From a virus, in the IMG/VR virus record IMGVR_UViG_3300007960_000165, positions 1 through 25,343 of that record: a stretch of 25,343 nucleotides of DNA; one strand, 5' to 3'. The notes below the pieces were generated by a model. That model had not been told where the DNA came from. It searched no databases and saw nothing but the letters and a program-made list of their open reading frames with translations. A program made the position numbers and the translations under genes. Of the stretch, positions 5,504-14,279 are shown piece after piece (within the stretch, counting starts at the first letter, position 1; every line of letters begins with the position of its first letter).

Positions 5504-6583
5504 ATGGCTGCTAGCAACCTTCAGCAACTCGGCCTCGGCCGTTACGACACCGTCCCCGACAACCCCTCGACCGGCTTCGAGCTGTTCGAGACCGTCTTCA
5601 CCGGCATGGTCCTGCGGGAGTTCGAGGAGTCCCGCGTGGCGCGTGACCTCATCTCCATCAAGAAGCCCATCAAGGGCGCGATGTCGGCCAAGTTCCGGCT
5701 GATGGGCGCGGTCGGTGCGCAGCACCACACCCCGGGCGACAACATCCTGGCGGACGGGACCTACCTCCAAGAGGCGGCCCAGGCGGCCCTCACCATCGCT
5801 TGCGATGACCTCCTCCTGTCCGCCGTCCTGGTGGACAACATCGACGAGCTTCGCAACGAGTTCAGCTCGCGCGCTGACCTCGCGGCGGAGATGGGCCGCG
5901 CCCTCGCCAACCGGGATGACCAGATGGTCCTCCGCGCGGTGTACCAGGCCTCCCAACTCGCGTACACCGAGGACAACGCCACCAGCAACGCTCGCTCCCG
6001 CACCGGCGGCTCTTGGTCCGCCAACGGCCGCGACTACATCGGCCAGCCCAACTCGGGCGGCACTCATTGGCTGGACCTCACCGGGGCCACGGTTTCTACC
6101 AAGGCCGCGAAGATCTACGACATGCTGATGAAGACCAAGACGCAGATGAACAAGGACGGTGTCCCGAAGTTCGGCCGCGTCTTCGTCTGCAACGAGGATG
6201 TCCACGAGTGGCTGGCCCGTGAGACCGATCTGCTCAACAAGGACTGGGGCGGCAACGGCTCGCTGTCCGAGGGCGAGATCGGCAAGGTGGCCGGCTTCCA
6301 GATCATCACCACGAACAACTGGCCCACCTACGCCGAGTGGAACGCCTCCTACGGCGGCGACCGCAACTCGACCGCCGCTGGTCTCGCCGTGGATACCGAC
6401 CTCATCGGCCTGGCGTTCACCCCCGAGGCTGCCGGCATCGTGTCCCTGATGGACATGGCGACGGAGGCCGAGTGGAAGGCCGAGTACCAGGCCCACCTGA
6501 TGATCGCCAAGCAGGCTTGCGGCTACGGCCGGGTCCGCCCGGAGTGCGCCTACGCCTTCAAGACCTACACCTCGACCACCTGA
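5504..6583 (+). CDS. Major capsid protein (T7 gp10-like, HK97 fold)
   Basis: This 359-residue protein should form the icosahedral shell; T7 gp10A has 345 residues. It follows portal and scaffold in the canonical order and has its own good ribosome site (AGGAA at 5496-5500). The N-terminus is GRYDTVPDN, then LFETVFTGMVLREFEESRVARDLISIK near residues 28-54. The segments LLSAVLVDNIDELRNEFSSRADLAAEMGRALANRDDQMVLRAVY near 103-146 and RVFVCNEDVHEWLARE near 225-240 match the general layout of gp10-like capsid proteins. The gene stands alone, with a 76-nt leader and a strong hairpin 14 nt after the stop. That fits high expression of a stoichiometric structural protein. No slippery heptamer for a gp10B-like frameshift is visible near the end. 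Confidence 0.94.
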   Translation: MAASNLQQLGLGRYDTVPDNPSTGFELFETVFTGMVLREFEESRVARDLISIKKPIKGAMSAKFRLMGAVGAQHHTPGDNILADGTYLQEAAQAALTIACDDLLLSAVLVDNIDELRNEFSSRADLAAEMGRALANRDDQMVLRAVYQASQLAYTEDNATSNARSRTGGSWSANGRDYIGQPNSGGTHWLDLTGATVSTKAAKIYDMLMKTKTQMNKDGVPKFGRVFVCNEDVHEWLARETDLLNKDWGGNGSLSEGEIGKVAGFQIITTNNWPTYAEWNASYGGDRNSTAAGLAVDTDLIGLAFTPEAAGIVSLMDMATEAEWKAEYQAHLMIAKQACGYGRVRPECAYAFKTYTSTT

Positions 6584-6596
6584 TCGAGCTGACCTC

Positions 6597-6633
6597 AGAG
6601 GGGGCGGGTACTCCTGCCCCCTCTCCCCTCTTT
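6597..6633 (+). terminator. Terminator after the capsid gene (T-phi position)
   Basis: AGAGGGGGC at 6597-6605 pairs perfectly with GCCCCCTCT at 6616-6624 (9 bp, mostly G-C) across a 10-nt loop. It is followed by a pyrimidine tract ending in TCTTT (6625-6633). It lies 14 nt after the capsid stop, the place where T7 has its T-phi terminator. The tail is C-rich and not a pure U run, so partial read-through to the tail genes is likely and would set a high capsid-to-tail protein ratio. Confidence 0.75.
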
Positions 6634-6655
6634 CCCCAGCCGCCGCGAAAGAACC

Positions 6656-7240
6656 ATGCTCGACCTCACCAAACTCGAAGCCGTCAATGAGTGCCTCGCG
6701 GCCATCGGCGAAGCACCCGTCACCTCTCTAGCCGGCGACCTGCCCCTCGACGCGGAACTGGCGGAGAAGGAGGTCGACCGGTGCGACCGGGAGGTCCAGG
6801 CTCGCGGCTGGTCATTCAACTCCGACTTCGATGTCTCCCTCGAGCCGGACGGGAGCAACGAGATCGTCCTCGACGCGGCGGTCCTCCGCGTTGAGGCGGT
6901 CCTCCGGTCGGTGGACATCGCCATCCGTGGCGGCAAGCTCTATGACCTGGTCGAGCAGTCGTTCACTTTCACCTCTCCGGTCAGGGTGAACCAGGTCGTG
7001 GCCCTGTCGTTCGATGATCTGCCCCAGGTGGCCCGGGAGTACATCGCCAAGCGCGCCGCGCGCAAGTTCGCTGAGAAGGCTCTGGCCGGCCCCCAGCCGA
7101 CCCTGCGGGACGATGAGCGCGAGGCCAAGGCTGCCCTGCTTCGGAACGACGCGCGCACCCGGGACCTTCGGATCAGCGACACCGCCTCCGTTGGGCGGAT
7201 CACCCACCGGGTCAGTCCCTTCGACTGGAGGCACTTCTGA
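6656..7240 (+). CDS. Tail tubular protein A (T7 gp11-like)
   Basis: This 194-residue protein is almost the same length as T7 gp11 (196). It would form the dodecameric gatekeeper ring that joins the portal to the nozzle. The start LTKLEAVNECLAAIGEAPVTSL (residues 3-24) is the signature of the gp11/tail tubular A family. It is followed by the core around EKEVDRCDREVQARGWSFNSDFDVSL (near 40-65) and a helical C-terminus, YIAKRAARKFAEKALAG (near 129-145). It ends with ITHRVSPFDWRHF. The gene starts 32 nt after the capsid terminator, with a GAAAGA-like ribosome site. Its stop overlaps the ATG of tail tubular B by one base (TGATG), so the two tail components are translationally coupled. Confidence 0.92.
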   Translation: MLDLTKLEAVNECLAAIGEAPVTSLAGDLPLDAELAEKEVDRCDREVQARGWSFNSDFDVSLEPDGSNEIVLDAAVLRVEAVLRSVDIAIRGGKLYDLVEQSFTFTSPVRVNQVVALSFDDLPQVAREYIAKRAARKFAEKALAGPQPTLRDDEREAKAALLRNDARTRDLRISDTASVGRITHRVSPFDWRHF

Positions 7241-10200
7241 TGCCGCTGGTCAGCAAGGCCGTCGCCAACCTGATCGGTGGCGTAAGCCAGCAAGCCAGCA
7301 AGGCGCGCTTCCAGAACATGGCCGACGAGTCGGTCAACACTTGGCCGACCGTGCTTCGGGGCCTGGACAAGCGTCGACCGACCGAGCATCTCGGCAACCT
7401 TCTCTCGACCGCCGCCCCGTTCGCCAACGGGGTGCGCTTCCATGTGATCCGCCGAGACGCGGAGGAGCGGTACGCCCTGTTCATGTGGGACGCTGGTTCT
7501 GGCCAGACCGGCATCATGGCCTACGACCTGATCGCGGGAGAGGAGGTCAAGGTCTTCACGCGCTTCGACAACGGGGACGGAACCTTCACCTACACGAGCG
7601 TCGGCGGGGACTCCGGCGGCCTCTCGGACACTTACCTTCAGCCCTCGGCCGGCGCGACCGACTTCGCTTCGGACATCGAGTTCCTGACGGTGGCCGACTA
7701 CACCTTTGTGCTGAACAAGAAGGTGGTCCCGGAGATGTCGCCGGGCCTGACTCCGGACTACTCGAACGAGGCAGTCTTTGAGATCCGCGCGGCCAGCCCC
7801 GGCCTGGAGTACACGCTGTCCGTGGACGGCAAGAGCGCGCGGTACAAGCACCCGAACACCGGCAACTGGATCACCACGATGAACGCGGCGTGGGGTCTGG
7901 CCTACAAGGGGACCGGAGAAGTGGCGCAGTTCAAGTACGCCTCCTTCGCCAACTTGGAGGCCTTTGCGCAGTACCCCTGGTCGAGGCCGGCTTTCAAGGG
8001 ACAGCGGCCTGGCGCGGGGATGGACCGAGGCGGCGCGTGGATCCTCAACCCCATGATGGCCAGCACGGCCACCGTTGCCACCGGAGACGGGACCTCCACG
8101 GCCAATGGGATTGAGCCTGGGCCGATCTCCTCGAGCGGCTCGTCGATGTACATGCGCGGCCGGCTCCGTGGCCCGGACGGCCAGATTCACGACACCTATG
8201 CCACGACGGCGATCTCGCCGAGCGTCAACCACTCGTCCGGGTGGATCAGGTCGCGCGTCCTCGAGCTGTTCAGCCAAGCTGGGTGGAGCGGGACGGCGGG
8301 GGGCCAGAACGCGCTCGACCCGCCGGAGGTGACGGTCTATAGCTGCGTGGACAACGGGAACTCGGCGAACAAGTGGTACGACGGCGAGGGAAACTCTCAG
8401 CCCTCGAGCTACTACCTCGTTCAGGTGGAGCTGAATCCGAATCACGCCGGAACGAACGGCTACTACCCGATCCTGGACGATATCTATTGGGGGACCCTCA
8501 CCCTCGGCTCCAGCGACCAGAAGGGCGGCCCCGGGAAGCCGACCCATTGGTGGGCGCGGAAGAAGAACGCGATCTGGGTCCAGCGGTGGGACGGCTCCGA
8601 GATCCGGGCTTCCTCGAGCGACGGGCTGGGCGACACGGCCGTCCGGGGCGGCGGCGGCGAGGTGAGCCGGAAGGACGATCTCCCCTCTATCGCCGCGCAC
8701 GGGATGACCATGCGCGTCTCTGGCGGGAAGGCCTCGGAGCATGACGATTACTATGTGAAGTTCGAGCAGGACGATGCGAATAGCTGGGGGCCGTCCGGGA
8801 TGCGCCTCGGCAAGGGATCGTGGAAAGAGTGCCTCGCGCCGAACAGCGAGTACGCCATCAACCGCTTCACGATGCCGCACACGCTCCTGAACGCCGTCCA
8901 GGCCGGCGAGGCGGATCAGCCCGAGGTGGGTACTGGAGCGAACCAGGTGGAGTCGGGTAAGCCGTACTTCGTCTTTGAGAGCGCGACCTGGGAGGACCGG
9001 GGGGCGGGAGACGATACGACCAACCCGCTGCCGGCGTTCATCGGCCAGGCCATCCAGGGGATGACCTACCATCGGGGCCGGCTCGGCTTCCTGTCGGGCG
9101 AGAGCATCTCCCTGAGCGAAGCCGGCGATCCGTTCAACTTCTTCCGGCGGACGGTGGTCTCCAACCTGGACACCGACCGGATCGACCTCACCGCGCGCTC
9201 GACGGATGTCGCCCTGCTGAAGGGTGCGGTCGAGAGCCAGGAGCAGCTCCTGCTGTTCAGCGACAACGCCCAGTTCCGGCTCGACACGGGCGGCGAACTC
9301 CTGAGCGCGAACTCAGCGAGCCTCCTCCAGATCGGCCGGTACTCGACCCTGAGCGATGTCTCCCCGGTCGGCCTCGGCCCTGTGGTCTATTACCCGATCA
9401 CGCGCGGCGAGTGGGCTGGCGTGTCGCGGCTCTACAGCGAGGGCCAGGCCAACTCCCCCACCTGGCGCACCGACGAGGCGACCGCTCACATCCAGGCATA
9501 CATCCCGGCGGATATCGTCGAGATGGCCGGCTGCGACCTCGAGAACCTCCTGGTCTGCCTGACCACGAGCCGGGACACCCTCTACCTGTTCCGCTACCAC
9601 GATGCCGGCCAGGAGCGTCTCCAGGCGGCTTGGTTCAGGTGGGACCTCGGCGCGGCCAAGGTCCACGGGATGGCCTTCGTGAACTCGACGCTCTACCTGG
9701 CTGTCGAGCGCGAGGGGGTTGTCTGCCTCGAGCGCGTCCGCCTCGAAGACGGTCTCCTGGATGACCAGGCCTGGTACTTCGCCCGGATGGATCGCCGGAC
9801 GGACAACACCTCCTGCACGGTCATCGACAACGGCGACGGATCCTATCGGGTCCAGCTCCCCTACACGGTCCCGGCCGGCTCCACTCTGCGCCTCCTGGTG
9901 AAGCACACCGGCGGGGCGAACGACGGGGCCTGGCTCGACAGCAGCCCTTCGACCACGACGGCGGCGGACTTCACCACGGCGATCAACCTCGCCTCGGAGG
10001 ACTTCTTTGTCGGCCTGGCCTACGAGATGCGCCACACCATCGGGGAGCCGTACATGGAAGCCCCGGCCGGCCGGCAGACCATGGCCCTCCTCCCGGCGAG
10101 GTGGCAGATCAGGAAGGCCACCCTGCTGTTCTCCGAGTCCGGGCCGTTCACCGTAGAAGTGACCCCGGACAAGCGCGCGACGGACACGGTGACGATCTCG

Positions 10201-10365
10201 CCGGAGGCGGCGGGAGAGAGCCACGAGGGGCTGGCCACCGTCCCCGTCTGGTCCAGGAGCGACGGCTTCCAGTTCGACCTGGTGAACGACACGCCCTACC
10301 CCTCCCCCTTCATCAGCCTCGAGGTCGAGGGAGCGATGCACGGCAGGAGCCGCCGCATTGGCTAG
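7240..10365 (+). CDS. Tail tubular protein B / nozzle (T7 gp12-like)
   Basis: At 1,041 residues this is the presumed hexameric tail nozzle. It is larger than T7 gp12 (794), so it probably carries extra surface domains. The family start is evident: VSKAVANLIGGVSQQASKARFQN (residues 4-26) and the 'NTWPT...RRPTEHL' segment. The conserved central block is also present: GMTYHRGRLGFLSGESISLSEAGDPFNFF near 607-635, followed by LLLFSDNAQFRLDTGGELLSANSASLLQIGRYSTLSDVSPVGLG near 669-712. The extra length lies mainly between about residues 200 and 560 (Gly/Ser/Trp-rich). The C-terminus is beta-rich and ends SLEVEGAMHGRSRRIG. The gene is coupled to tail tubular A upstream and overlaps the next gene by 8 nt. 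Confidence 0.93.
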   Translation: MPLVSKAVANLIGGVSQQASKARFQNMADESVNTWPTVLRGLDKRRPTEHLGNLLSTAAPFANGVRFHVIRRDAEERYALFMWDAGSGQTGIMAYDLIAGEEVKVFTRFDNGDGTFTYTSVGGDSGGLSDTYLQPSAGATDFASDIEFLTVADYTFVLNKKVVPEMSPGLTPDYSNEAVFEIRAASPGLEYTLSVDGKSARYKHPNTGNWITTMNAAWGLAYKGTGEVAQFKYASFANLEAFAQYPWSRPAFKGQRPGAGMDRGGAWILNPMMASTATVATGDGTSTANGIEPGPISSSGSSMYMRGRLRGPDGQIHDTYATTAISPSVNHSSGWIRSRVLELFSQAGWSGTAGGQNALDPPEVTVYSCVDNGNSANKWYDGEGNSQPSSYYLVQVELNPNHAGTNGYYPILDDIYWGTLTLGSSDQKGGPGKPTHWWARKKNAIWVQRWDGSEIRASSSDGLGDTAVRGGGGEVSRKDDLPSIAAHGMTMRVSGGKASEHDDYYVKFEQDDANSWGPSGMRLGKGSWKECLAPNSEYAINRFTMPHTLLNAVQAGEADQPEVGTGANQVESGKPYFVFESATWEDRGAGDDTTNPLPAFIGQAIQGMTYHRGRLGFLSGESISLSEAGDPFNFFRRTVVSNLDTDRIDLTARSTDVALLKGAVESQEQLLLFSDNAQFRLDTGGELLSANSASLLQIGRYSTLSDVSPVGLGPVVYYPITRGEWAGVSRLYSEGQANSPTWRTDEATAHIQAYIPADIVEMAGCDLENLLVCLTTSRDTLYLFRYHDAGQERLQAAWFRWDLGAAKVHGMAFVNSTLYLAVEREGVVCLERVRLEDGLLDDQAWYFARMDRRTDNTSCTVIDNGDGSYRVQLPYTVPAGSTLRLLVKHTGGANDGAWLDSSPSTTTAADFTTAINLASEDFFVGLAYEMRHTIGEPYMEAPAGRQTMALLPARWQIRKATLLFSESGPFTVEVTPDKRATDTVTISPEAAGESHEGLATVPVWSRSDGFQFDLVNDTPYPSPFISLEVEGAMHGRSRRIG
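10345..10349 (+). promoter_or_regulatory. Shine-Dalgarno AGGAG that sets a TTG start
   Basis: AGGAG lies inside the end of the tail tubular B gene, 8 nt before TTG at 10358. No in-frame ATG is available until well inside the conserved part of the next protein. The motif therefore supports TTG as the start of the gp13-position gene. Confidence 0.6.
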
Positions 10366-10855
10366 AGGGTCCCTCCGCTTCGCCGGCCCGGCAGACTGCG
10401 ACTGGATCGGGCCGCGCCTCAGGCCAAACGACCTGGCCGAGATGGAGGCGTTCTACGGCCCCCACTTCGACCCGGCCGAGGTCCTCAAGGAGTACCTCGA
10501 GCCGAGGACGATGGTCGTGGACTTCGACGGGCGGCCGACTGCGATCTTCGGTTGCCCCGAGATCGAGCTGGCCGTGGGGTCCCCGTGGATGTTGGCCACG
10601 CGCGAGCTGAGTCGATATCCCCTGACGGTCCACGCCAACGCCCTCGACATGGTGAACACCTTTCGGGAGCGGTTCAACCACCTCACGAACATCGTCTGGG
10701 CAGGCTCGAGCAGCATCCCGTGGCTCCGCCGCCTCGGGTTCCAGATCACGCAAGACAGCGTCTATCAGGGGCCGACTGGGGAGGCTTTCCTGCGATTCTC
10801 CATGAACTGCCTGCACCCCCTCCCGGAATACACCTTCGCGGCGAAGCATGGGTAG
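10358..10855 (+). CDS. GNAT-fold-like virion protein at the gp13 position
   Basis: This 165-residue protein occupies the T7 gene 13 slot (internal virion protein A, 138 residues). Many T7-like phages have a small protein here with an acetyltransferase-like (GNAT) fold. The C-terminal part fits that layout: a strand with TMVVDFDGRPTAIFGCPE (near 51-68), then a helix DMVNTFRERFNHLTNIVWAGSS, then SIPWLRRLGFQI near 119-130. That last segment resembles the 'N..SIRWL..LGF' signature at the end of GNAT domains. A clear acetyl-CoA loop (Q/RxxGxG/A) is missing, so a structural role is more likely than enzymatic activity. The start is TTG with AGGAG 8 nt upstream. The gene overlaps both neighbours (8 nt each). 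Confidence 0.75.
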   Translation: MARGSLRFAGPADCDWIGPRLRPNDLAEMEAFYGPHFDPAEVLKEYLEPRTMVVDFDGRPTAIFGCPEIELAVGSPWMLATRELSRYPLTVHANALDMVNTFRERFNHLTNIVWAGSSSIPWLRRLGFQITQDSVYQGPTGEAFLRFSMNCLHPLPEYTFAAKHG

Positions 10856-11435
10856 CACCTCAAGCGCACAGGATCTCTCCTCGATTGCCGGCCTTGCCGG
10901 AATGGCGATCCCCGGTCTGGGGGCCGCCTCGGCCCTTCTTGGGCTTGGGGCGCAGATCATGCAGGGGCGCGCGCAGGCCAAGGCTGCCGAAAAGCAAGCC
11001 CAGTACGCCCTCGAGTCCTCGGCCTCCCAACAGAAGGCCACGATGGCGAGCGCGCTCCAGGCCGAGCTGGCCGTCTCGAACGAGATCGAGCGAACCATGC
11101 GCGCCGGCAAGGAGGCCGCCAGCACGGCTAGTCTCGCGGCCCTCGAGTCCGGCACGGGCGGGGCGGCGGTGGCCCAGGCCATCGGCGGGATCGAGGGGGC
11201 GACCTCGCAGGCCGTGGCCAACCAGCTCTTCAACCTCAAGCTCGGCAAGGCCGCTGCCCAGAACCAGGCGAACATCACGGCGATTGAGACCAAGAACCAA
11301 CTCGCCGGGCTGGACAAGGACTACGGCCCGGGCCTCATGGGCCTCCTCGGGGCCGGCCTCCAGATCGGCGGCAGCTTCCTGGACGGAGCGGTGACCGAGG
11401 CGACCCTCAATGCCCAGGCGGGGCGAGTGGGCTAG
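10848..11435 (+). CDS. Internal virion protein B-like (T7 gp14 position)
   Basis: This 195-residue protein has the length and composition of T7 gp14 (196), one of the core proteins ejected into the host to form the channel across the outer membrane. It starts with a Gly/Ala/Leu-rich hydrophobic segment (IAGLAGMAIPGLGAASALLGLGAQIM, near 13-38). A long Ala/Gln/Glu-rich helix follows (QGRAQAKAAEKQAQYALESSASQQKATMASALQAEL, near 39-74). Near the end is a second Gly/Leu-rich hydrophobic stretch (GLMGLLGAGLQIGGSFL). The middle helix contains RAGKEAASTASLAALESGTGGAAVAQAIG, a pattern common in gp14-like proteins. The ATG overlaps the upstream gene by 8 nt. The assignment rests on size, composition and gene order. 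Confidence 0.82.
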   Translation: MGSTSSAQDLSSIAGLAGMAIPGLGAASALLGLGAQIMQGRAQAKAAEKQAQYALESSASQQKATMASALQAELAVSNEIERTMRAGKEAASTASLAALESGTGGAAVAQAIGGIEGATSQAVANQLFNLKLGKAAAQNQANITAIETKNQLAGLDKDYGPGLMGLLGAGLQIGGSFLDGAVTEATLNAQAGRVG

Positions 11436-11438
11436 ACG

Positions 11439-14279
11439 ATGGCCGAGAACTTCCGCGCCAAGTCTTCCGCCCCCCGCGCGTCGGTCCCGGACTTCCAGCC
11501 GTTCGTTCCGATCCGGCCGGTGAGCTGGGGCGCGCTGCGCCAGCACCAGGCCACCGTCGACAACGGGCCGGCTCAGCAGCTCGCTCGCCTGGCCGAGTCG
11601 GTCGGCAACCTCAGCCCGACCCTCGCGCGCTACCTCCGAGTCCAGCGAGGCGAGGAGTTCGAGGCGAACAGAGAGGCCGTGGACGAGCGGATCCAGAACC
11701 TCACCGACGAGGACTGGGAGCTGATCCGAAGCGGCCAGGCCGAGGAAGTCGCCCGGGGCTACACCAGCGGCGGCTCGTCCGAGGCTCTCTACTGGAACGC
11801 CTCCCTCGGCCGGGAAGCAGCGAACCGGGTCATCACCTCGGCTGGTGCGGAAAAGCTCCTCCACGAGCTGACCACCGCCGACATGTATTCCACCTCCCTC
11901 GAGGAGAAGGAGGCCCGGCTCGAGGAGTACTGGTCCGCCGGCGGCGAGGGCCTGACCCCGATCCAGCGGCGGTTCTACAACGACACCGTCGACGCGCGCC
12001 GCGCGGAGTTCCGGCAGCGGCTCGTCCGCGACTCGAACGAGGCCAACCGCCAAGCGGCCCTCACCAGGCTCGAGTCCGACTATACCGAGGCCCTCCGGCG
12101 CGGCGAGAACCTCGGGGAGATCGAGGCCGAGCTGATGGCGGCCGGGGTGTCCCCGGATCACCTCCGCAAGCTCCACGCTATCGCCACGACCCAGGCTTAC
12201 CAGCACATGGTCACCGAGCTTGTCTCCAGCGGAGCGGACTGGCCGCAAATCCAGGAGCAGCTCGCCGAGTGGGAGGCGACCGTGGCGGAGCGCGTCCTCT
12301 CCAGCGGCGAGAAGTGGTCGACCCGAGGGGACATCCAGAAGGCCCTCCATGATGGAAGGCTCGCGGCGTATCAGAGCTGGGCCGCCGCTGACGGGATTGC
12401 TCGGGTAAACGAGCAGCGCGCCGAAAGGGTGTTCAAGGAAACCCGCAGCTCGGTTCTCGCGCGTCTCCGCACCTATCTGACGCAGGACCCGGCCCGGAGC
12501 GACCAGGACCTCATGGAGTTCGCTCGCCAGGTCGCCGTAGAAGAGGCCCTCGCCTTTGACGATTCCACCTCCGAAGAGGTCTACGCCCAATCCCTCAGTC
12601 AAGGCGACCTCAGCAGCCTTGTCTGGACCGCGAGGGACCTAACCAGCCAGAACACGGCCTTGGCGATCAGGGGTCTCCTCGAGCGGGTCGACCGTGGCGA
12701 GGTGGACTGGGACACGCTCCAGGTTTACATGGAGGTGTTCCCCCAGGCGGCGACCGCGCTCGAACAGGCGTGGGCGCGCCTGCCCTCGAATGTTGCGCTC
12801 GGGATCAACTGGGGCGAGAAGATCGACGGGATCGTCAGGCCGAACCAGCAGCGGCTAGCCAGCAACGACAGCCTCAGCTCCGAGTGGACCATCTTCCGGG
12901 AAGAGGCGGTCGACCGTCTGCGCGAAGCCTTCATTGCCAAGTACGGAGAGCTGCTCGAGAACGGGGAGTCGACCGGGCCGGCCCGGGCGAGTGCGCTGGA
13001 GTGGATCAGCGGGACGGAGGCAAGGAAGCTGGTCGCGGGAGACCAGGACTTGACCATGTTCTCGAAGGTCCCCGGAGTCGATGGGGCTGAGTCGCGCGCG
13101 CTGGTGAATGCAGCGACGGCTGCCCTCCGCGAGCTGGAAGCCGCCTTCTGGGCAGATGAAGGGACCGGGACCGACCCGCTCAACCCCTTCAATCTCGGCG
13201 ATGCGGCTATGGCCACCCTCGACGCGGCAGTAAAGGTCGAGGTCGAAGACTGGCTCGAAGGATACGACGGCGAGGTCGGGGACAGGGGGGAAGCCCTGGT
13301 CGAGGCCGTTGGCCAGGTGGGCGAAGGAAGCCTGAGCGAGAAGATCCGGGCCAGATTCCTGGCGACTTACCGAGAGGGCAAAGGCCGCCGCGCCGGGGAG
13401 GCCCGTCCCACCGGAGAAGCTCAGATCGGGCTTCGGGACGCGGTCGAAGCGGAAGAGCTGGGCGACCCGAAGGCGTGGAACCAGGTTCGCCAAATGCGCG
13501 CGGCGGACGCAAGCGAGAGCTACGCCGAACTCCACAAAATGACCTCCCGGCTTTTGGGTTGGTCGCTGTTCGATGCCCAGGTCAAGACCCAAAACGCCAA
13601 GGGAGAAGAAGCCGTCCTCGAGGGCGACGACGATGTCGTGGATCTCGTTGATGGCCGCTTCGTGGCAGAAAAGAGCGCGCCTTCGACCGAGGATCTCAGG
13701 TTCGCTGCGGCCGTGAACGCGGAGTTGCTGGACTTGGCCCTCAGCACGACGGTCGCTGTTCCTGTTGGAAAGGTAGATGACTTCGGCGACTTCGGCGACT
13801 TCAAATACAAAGGGAAATACGCCCCTCAATCGCCAGAAGGCTATACCGGTCTGGCCTTGCCGATGCTCGGCACGGTCCTGACCTACGGGCTTCCGCTCGT
13901 GGATGAAAAGACGCTTCGCCAGCGCAACCTGATGGCGTGGGCGGAGGGCGACTACGCGGTGGACCACGGCGCGCGGGGGGCCAAGGTGCATTACTGGGTT
14001 CCTTCCAAAGCGGAGTACGCCGAGTTCGCCCCGGACAAGCTGTTCCTCTTCCCCACCCCCGGCGACCTCCCCGAGGCCGATGACGAGGTGTGGGGCCACA
14101 TCCTCCGGGTTTACGAGTCGACGGCCGAGCGAACCGGCATCGACATCCGCGCGATGTGGCGCGCAGACCAGGGTGATCTTGTCGACACCGACCCGGCGGA
14201 AGACCCGAGCCGGGAAGACCTGTTGGACTACCTCTACGACCTCCAGGCCGACCTGGCCGACGCTCACCGCCTGAACTGA
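11439..14279 (+). CDS. Internal virion protein C-like (T7 gp15 position)
   Basis: This 946-residue, largely alpha-helical protein occupies the slot of T7 gp15 (747), an ejected core protein that forms the periplasmic tube for DNA entry. The N-terminus is Pro-rich and extended. Helical, Glu/Ala/Arg-rich sequence follows through most of the chain (for example TRLESDYTEALRRGENLGEIEAELMAAGVSPDHLRKLHAIA near 208-248). No catalytic motif is seen. In the last quarter (about 13520-13830) the DNA is less GC-rich than its surroundings and encodes an FGDFGDF repeat, so this part may be a recent insertion or a fast-evolving segment. The stop overlaps the start of the giant gene by one base. The call rests on gene order and helical composition. 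Confidence 0.78.
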   Translation: MAENFRAKSSAPRASVPDFQPFVPIRPVSWGALRQHQATVDNGPAQQLARLAESVGNLSPTLARYLRVQRGEEFEANREAVDERIQNLTDEDWELIRSGQAEEVARGYTSGGSSEALYWNASLGREAANRVITSAGAEKLLHELTTADMYSTSLEEKEARLEEYWSAGGEGLTPIQRRFYNDTVDARRAEFRQRLVRDSNEANRQAALTRLESDYTEALRRGENLGEIEAELMAAGVSPDHLRKLHAIATTQAYQHMVTELVSSGADWPQIQEQLAEWEATVAERVLSSGEKWSTRGDIQKALHDGRLAAYQSWAAADGIARVNEQRAERVFKETRSSVLARLRTYLTQDPARSDQDLMEFARQVAVEEALAFDDSTSEEVYAQSLSQGDLSSLVWTARDLTSQNTALAIRGLLERVDRGEVDWDTLQVYMEVFPQAATALEQAWARLPSNVALGINWGEKIDGIVRPNQQRLASNDSLSSEWTIFREEAVDRLREAFIAKYGELLENGESTGPARASALEWISGTEARKLVAGDQDLTMFSKVPGVDGAESRALVNAATAALRELEAAFWADEGTGTDPLNPFNLGDAAMATLDAAVKVEVEDWLEGYDGEVGDRGEALVEAVGQVGEGSLSEKIRARFLATYREGKGRRAGEARPTGEAQIGLRDAVEAEELGDPKAWNQVRQMRAADASESYAELHKMTSRLLGWSLFDAQVKTQNAKGEEAVLEGDDDVVDLVDGRFVAEKSAPSTEDLRFAAAVNAELLDLALSTTVAVPVGKVDDFGDFGDFKYKGKYAPQSPEGYTGLALPMLGTVLTYGLPLVDEKTLRQRNLMAWAEGDYAVDHGARGAKVHYWVPSKAEYAEFAPDKLFLFPTPGDLPEADDEVWGHILRVYESTAERTGIDIRAMWRADQGDLVDTDPAEDPSREDLLDYLYDLQADLADAHRLN

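Noticed and set aside
6540-6690. gp10B-like frameshift extension of the capsid protein
   Set aside because: The -1 frame is open past the capsid stop to 6690, but there is no slippery heptamer near the end and the extension would run through the terminator hairpin as Pro/Arg-rich sequence.
6940-9072. Minus-strand open frame of 710 codons antisense to tail tubular genes
   Set aside because: The same GC-bias shadow. The sense strand encodes recognised gp11- and gp12-like proteins with family signatures.
10860-12602. Minus-strand open frame of 580 codons antisense to gp14/gp15-position genes
   Set aside because: Low-complexity Leu/Arg/Gly sequence, no ribosome site, and well-supported sense genes. 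It is a shadow of codon bias.
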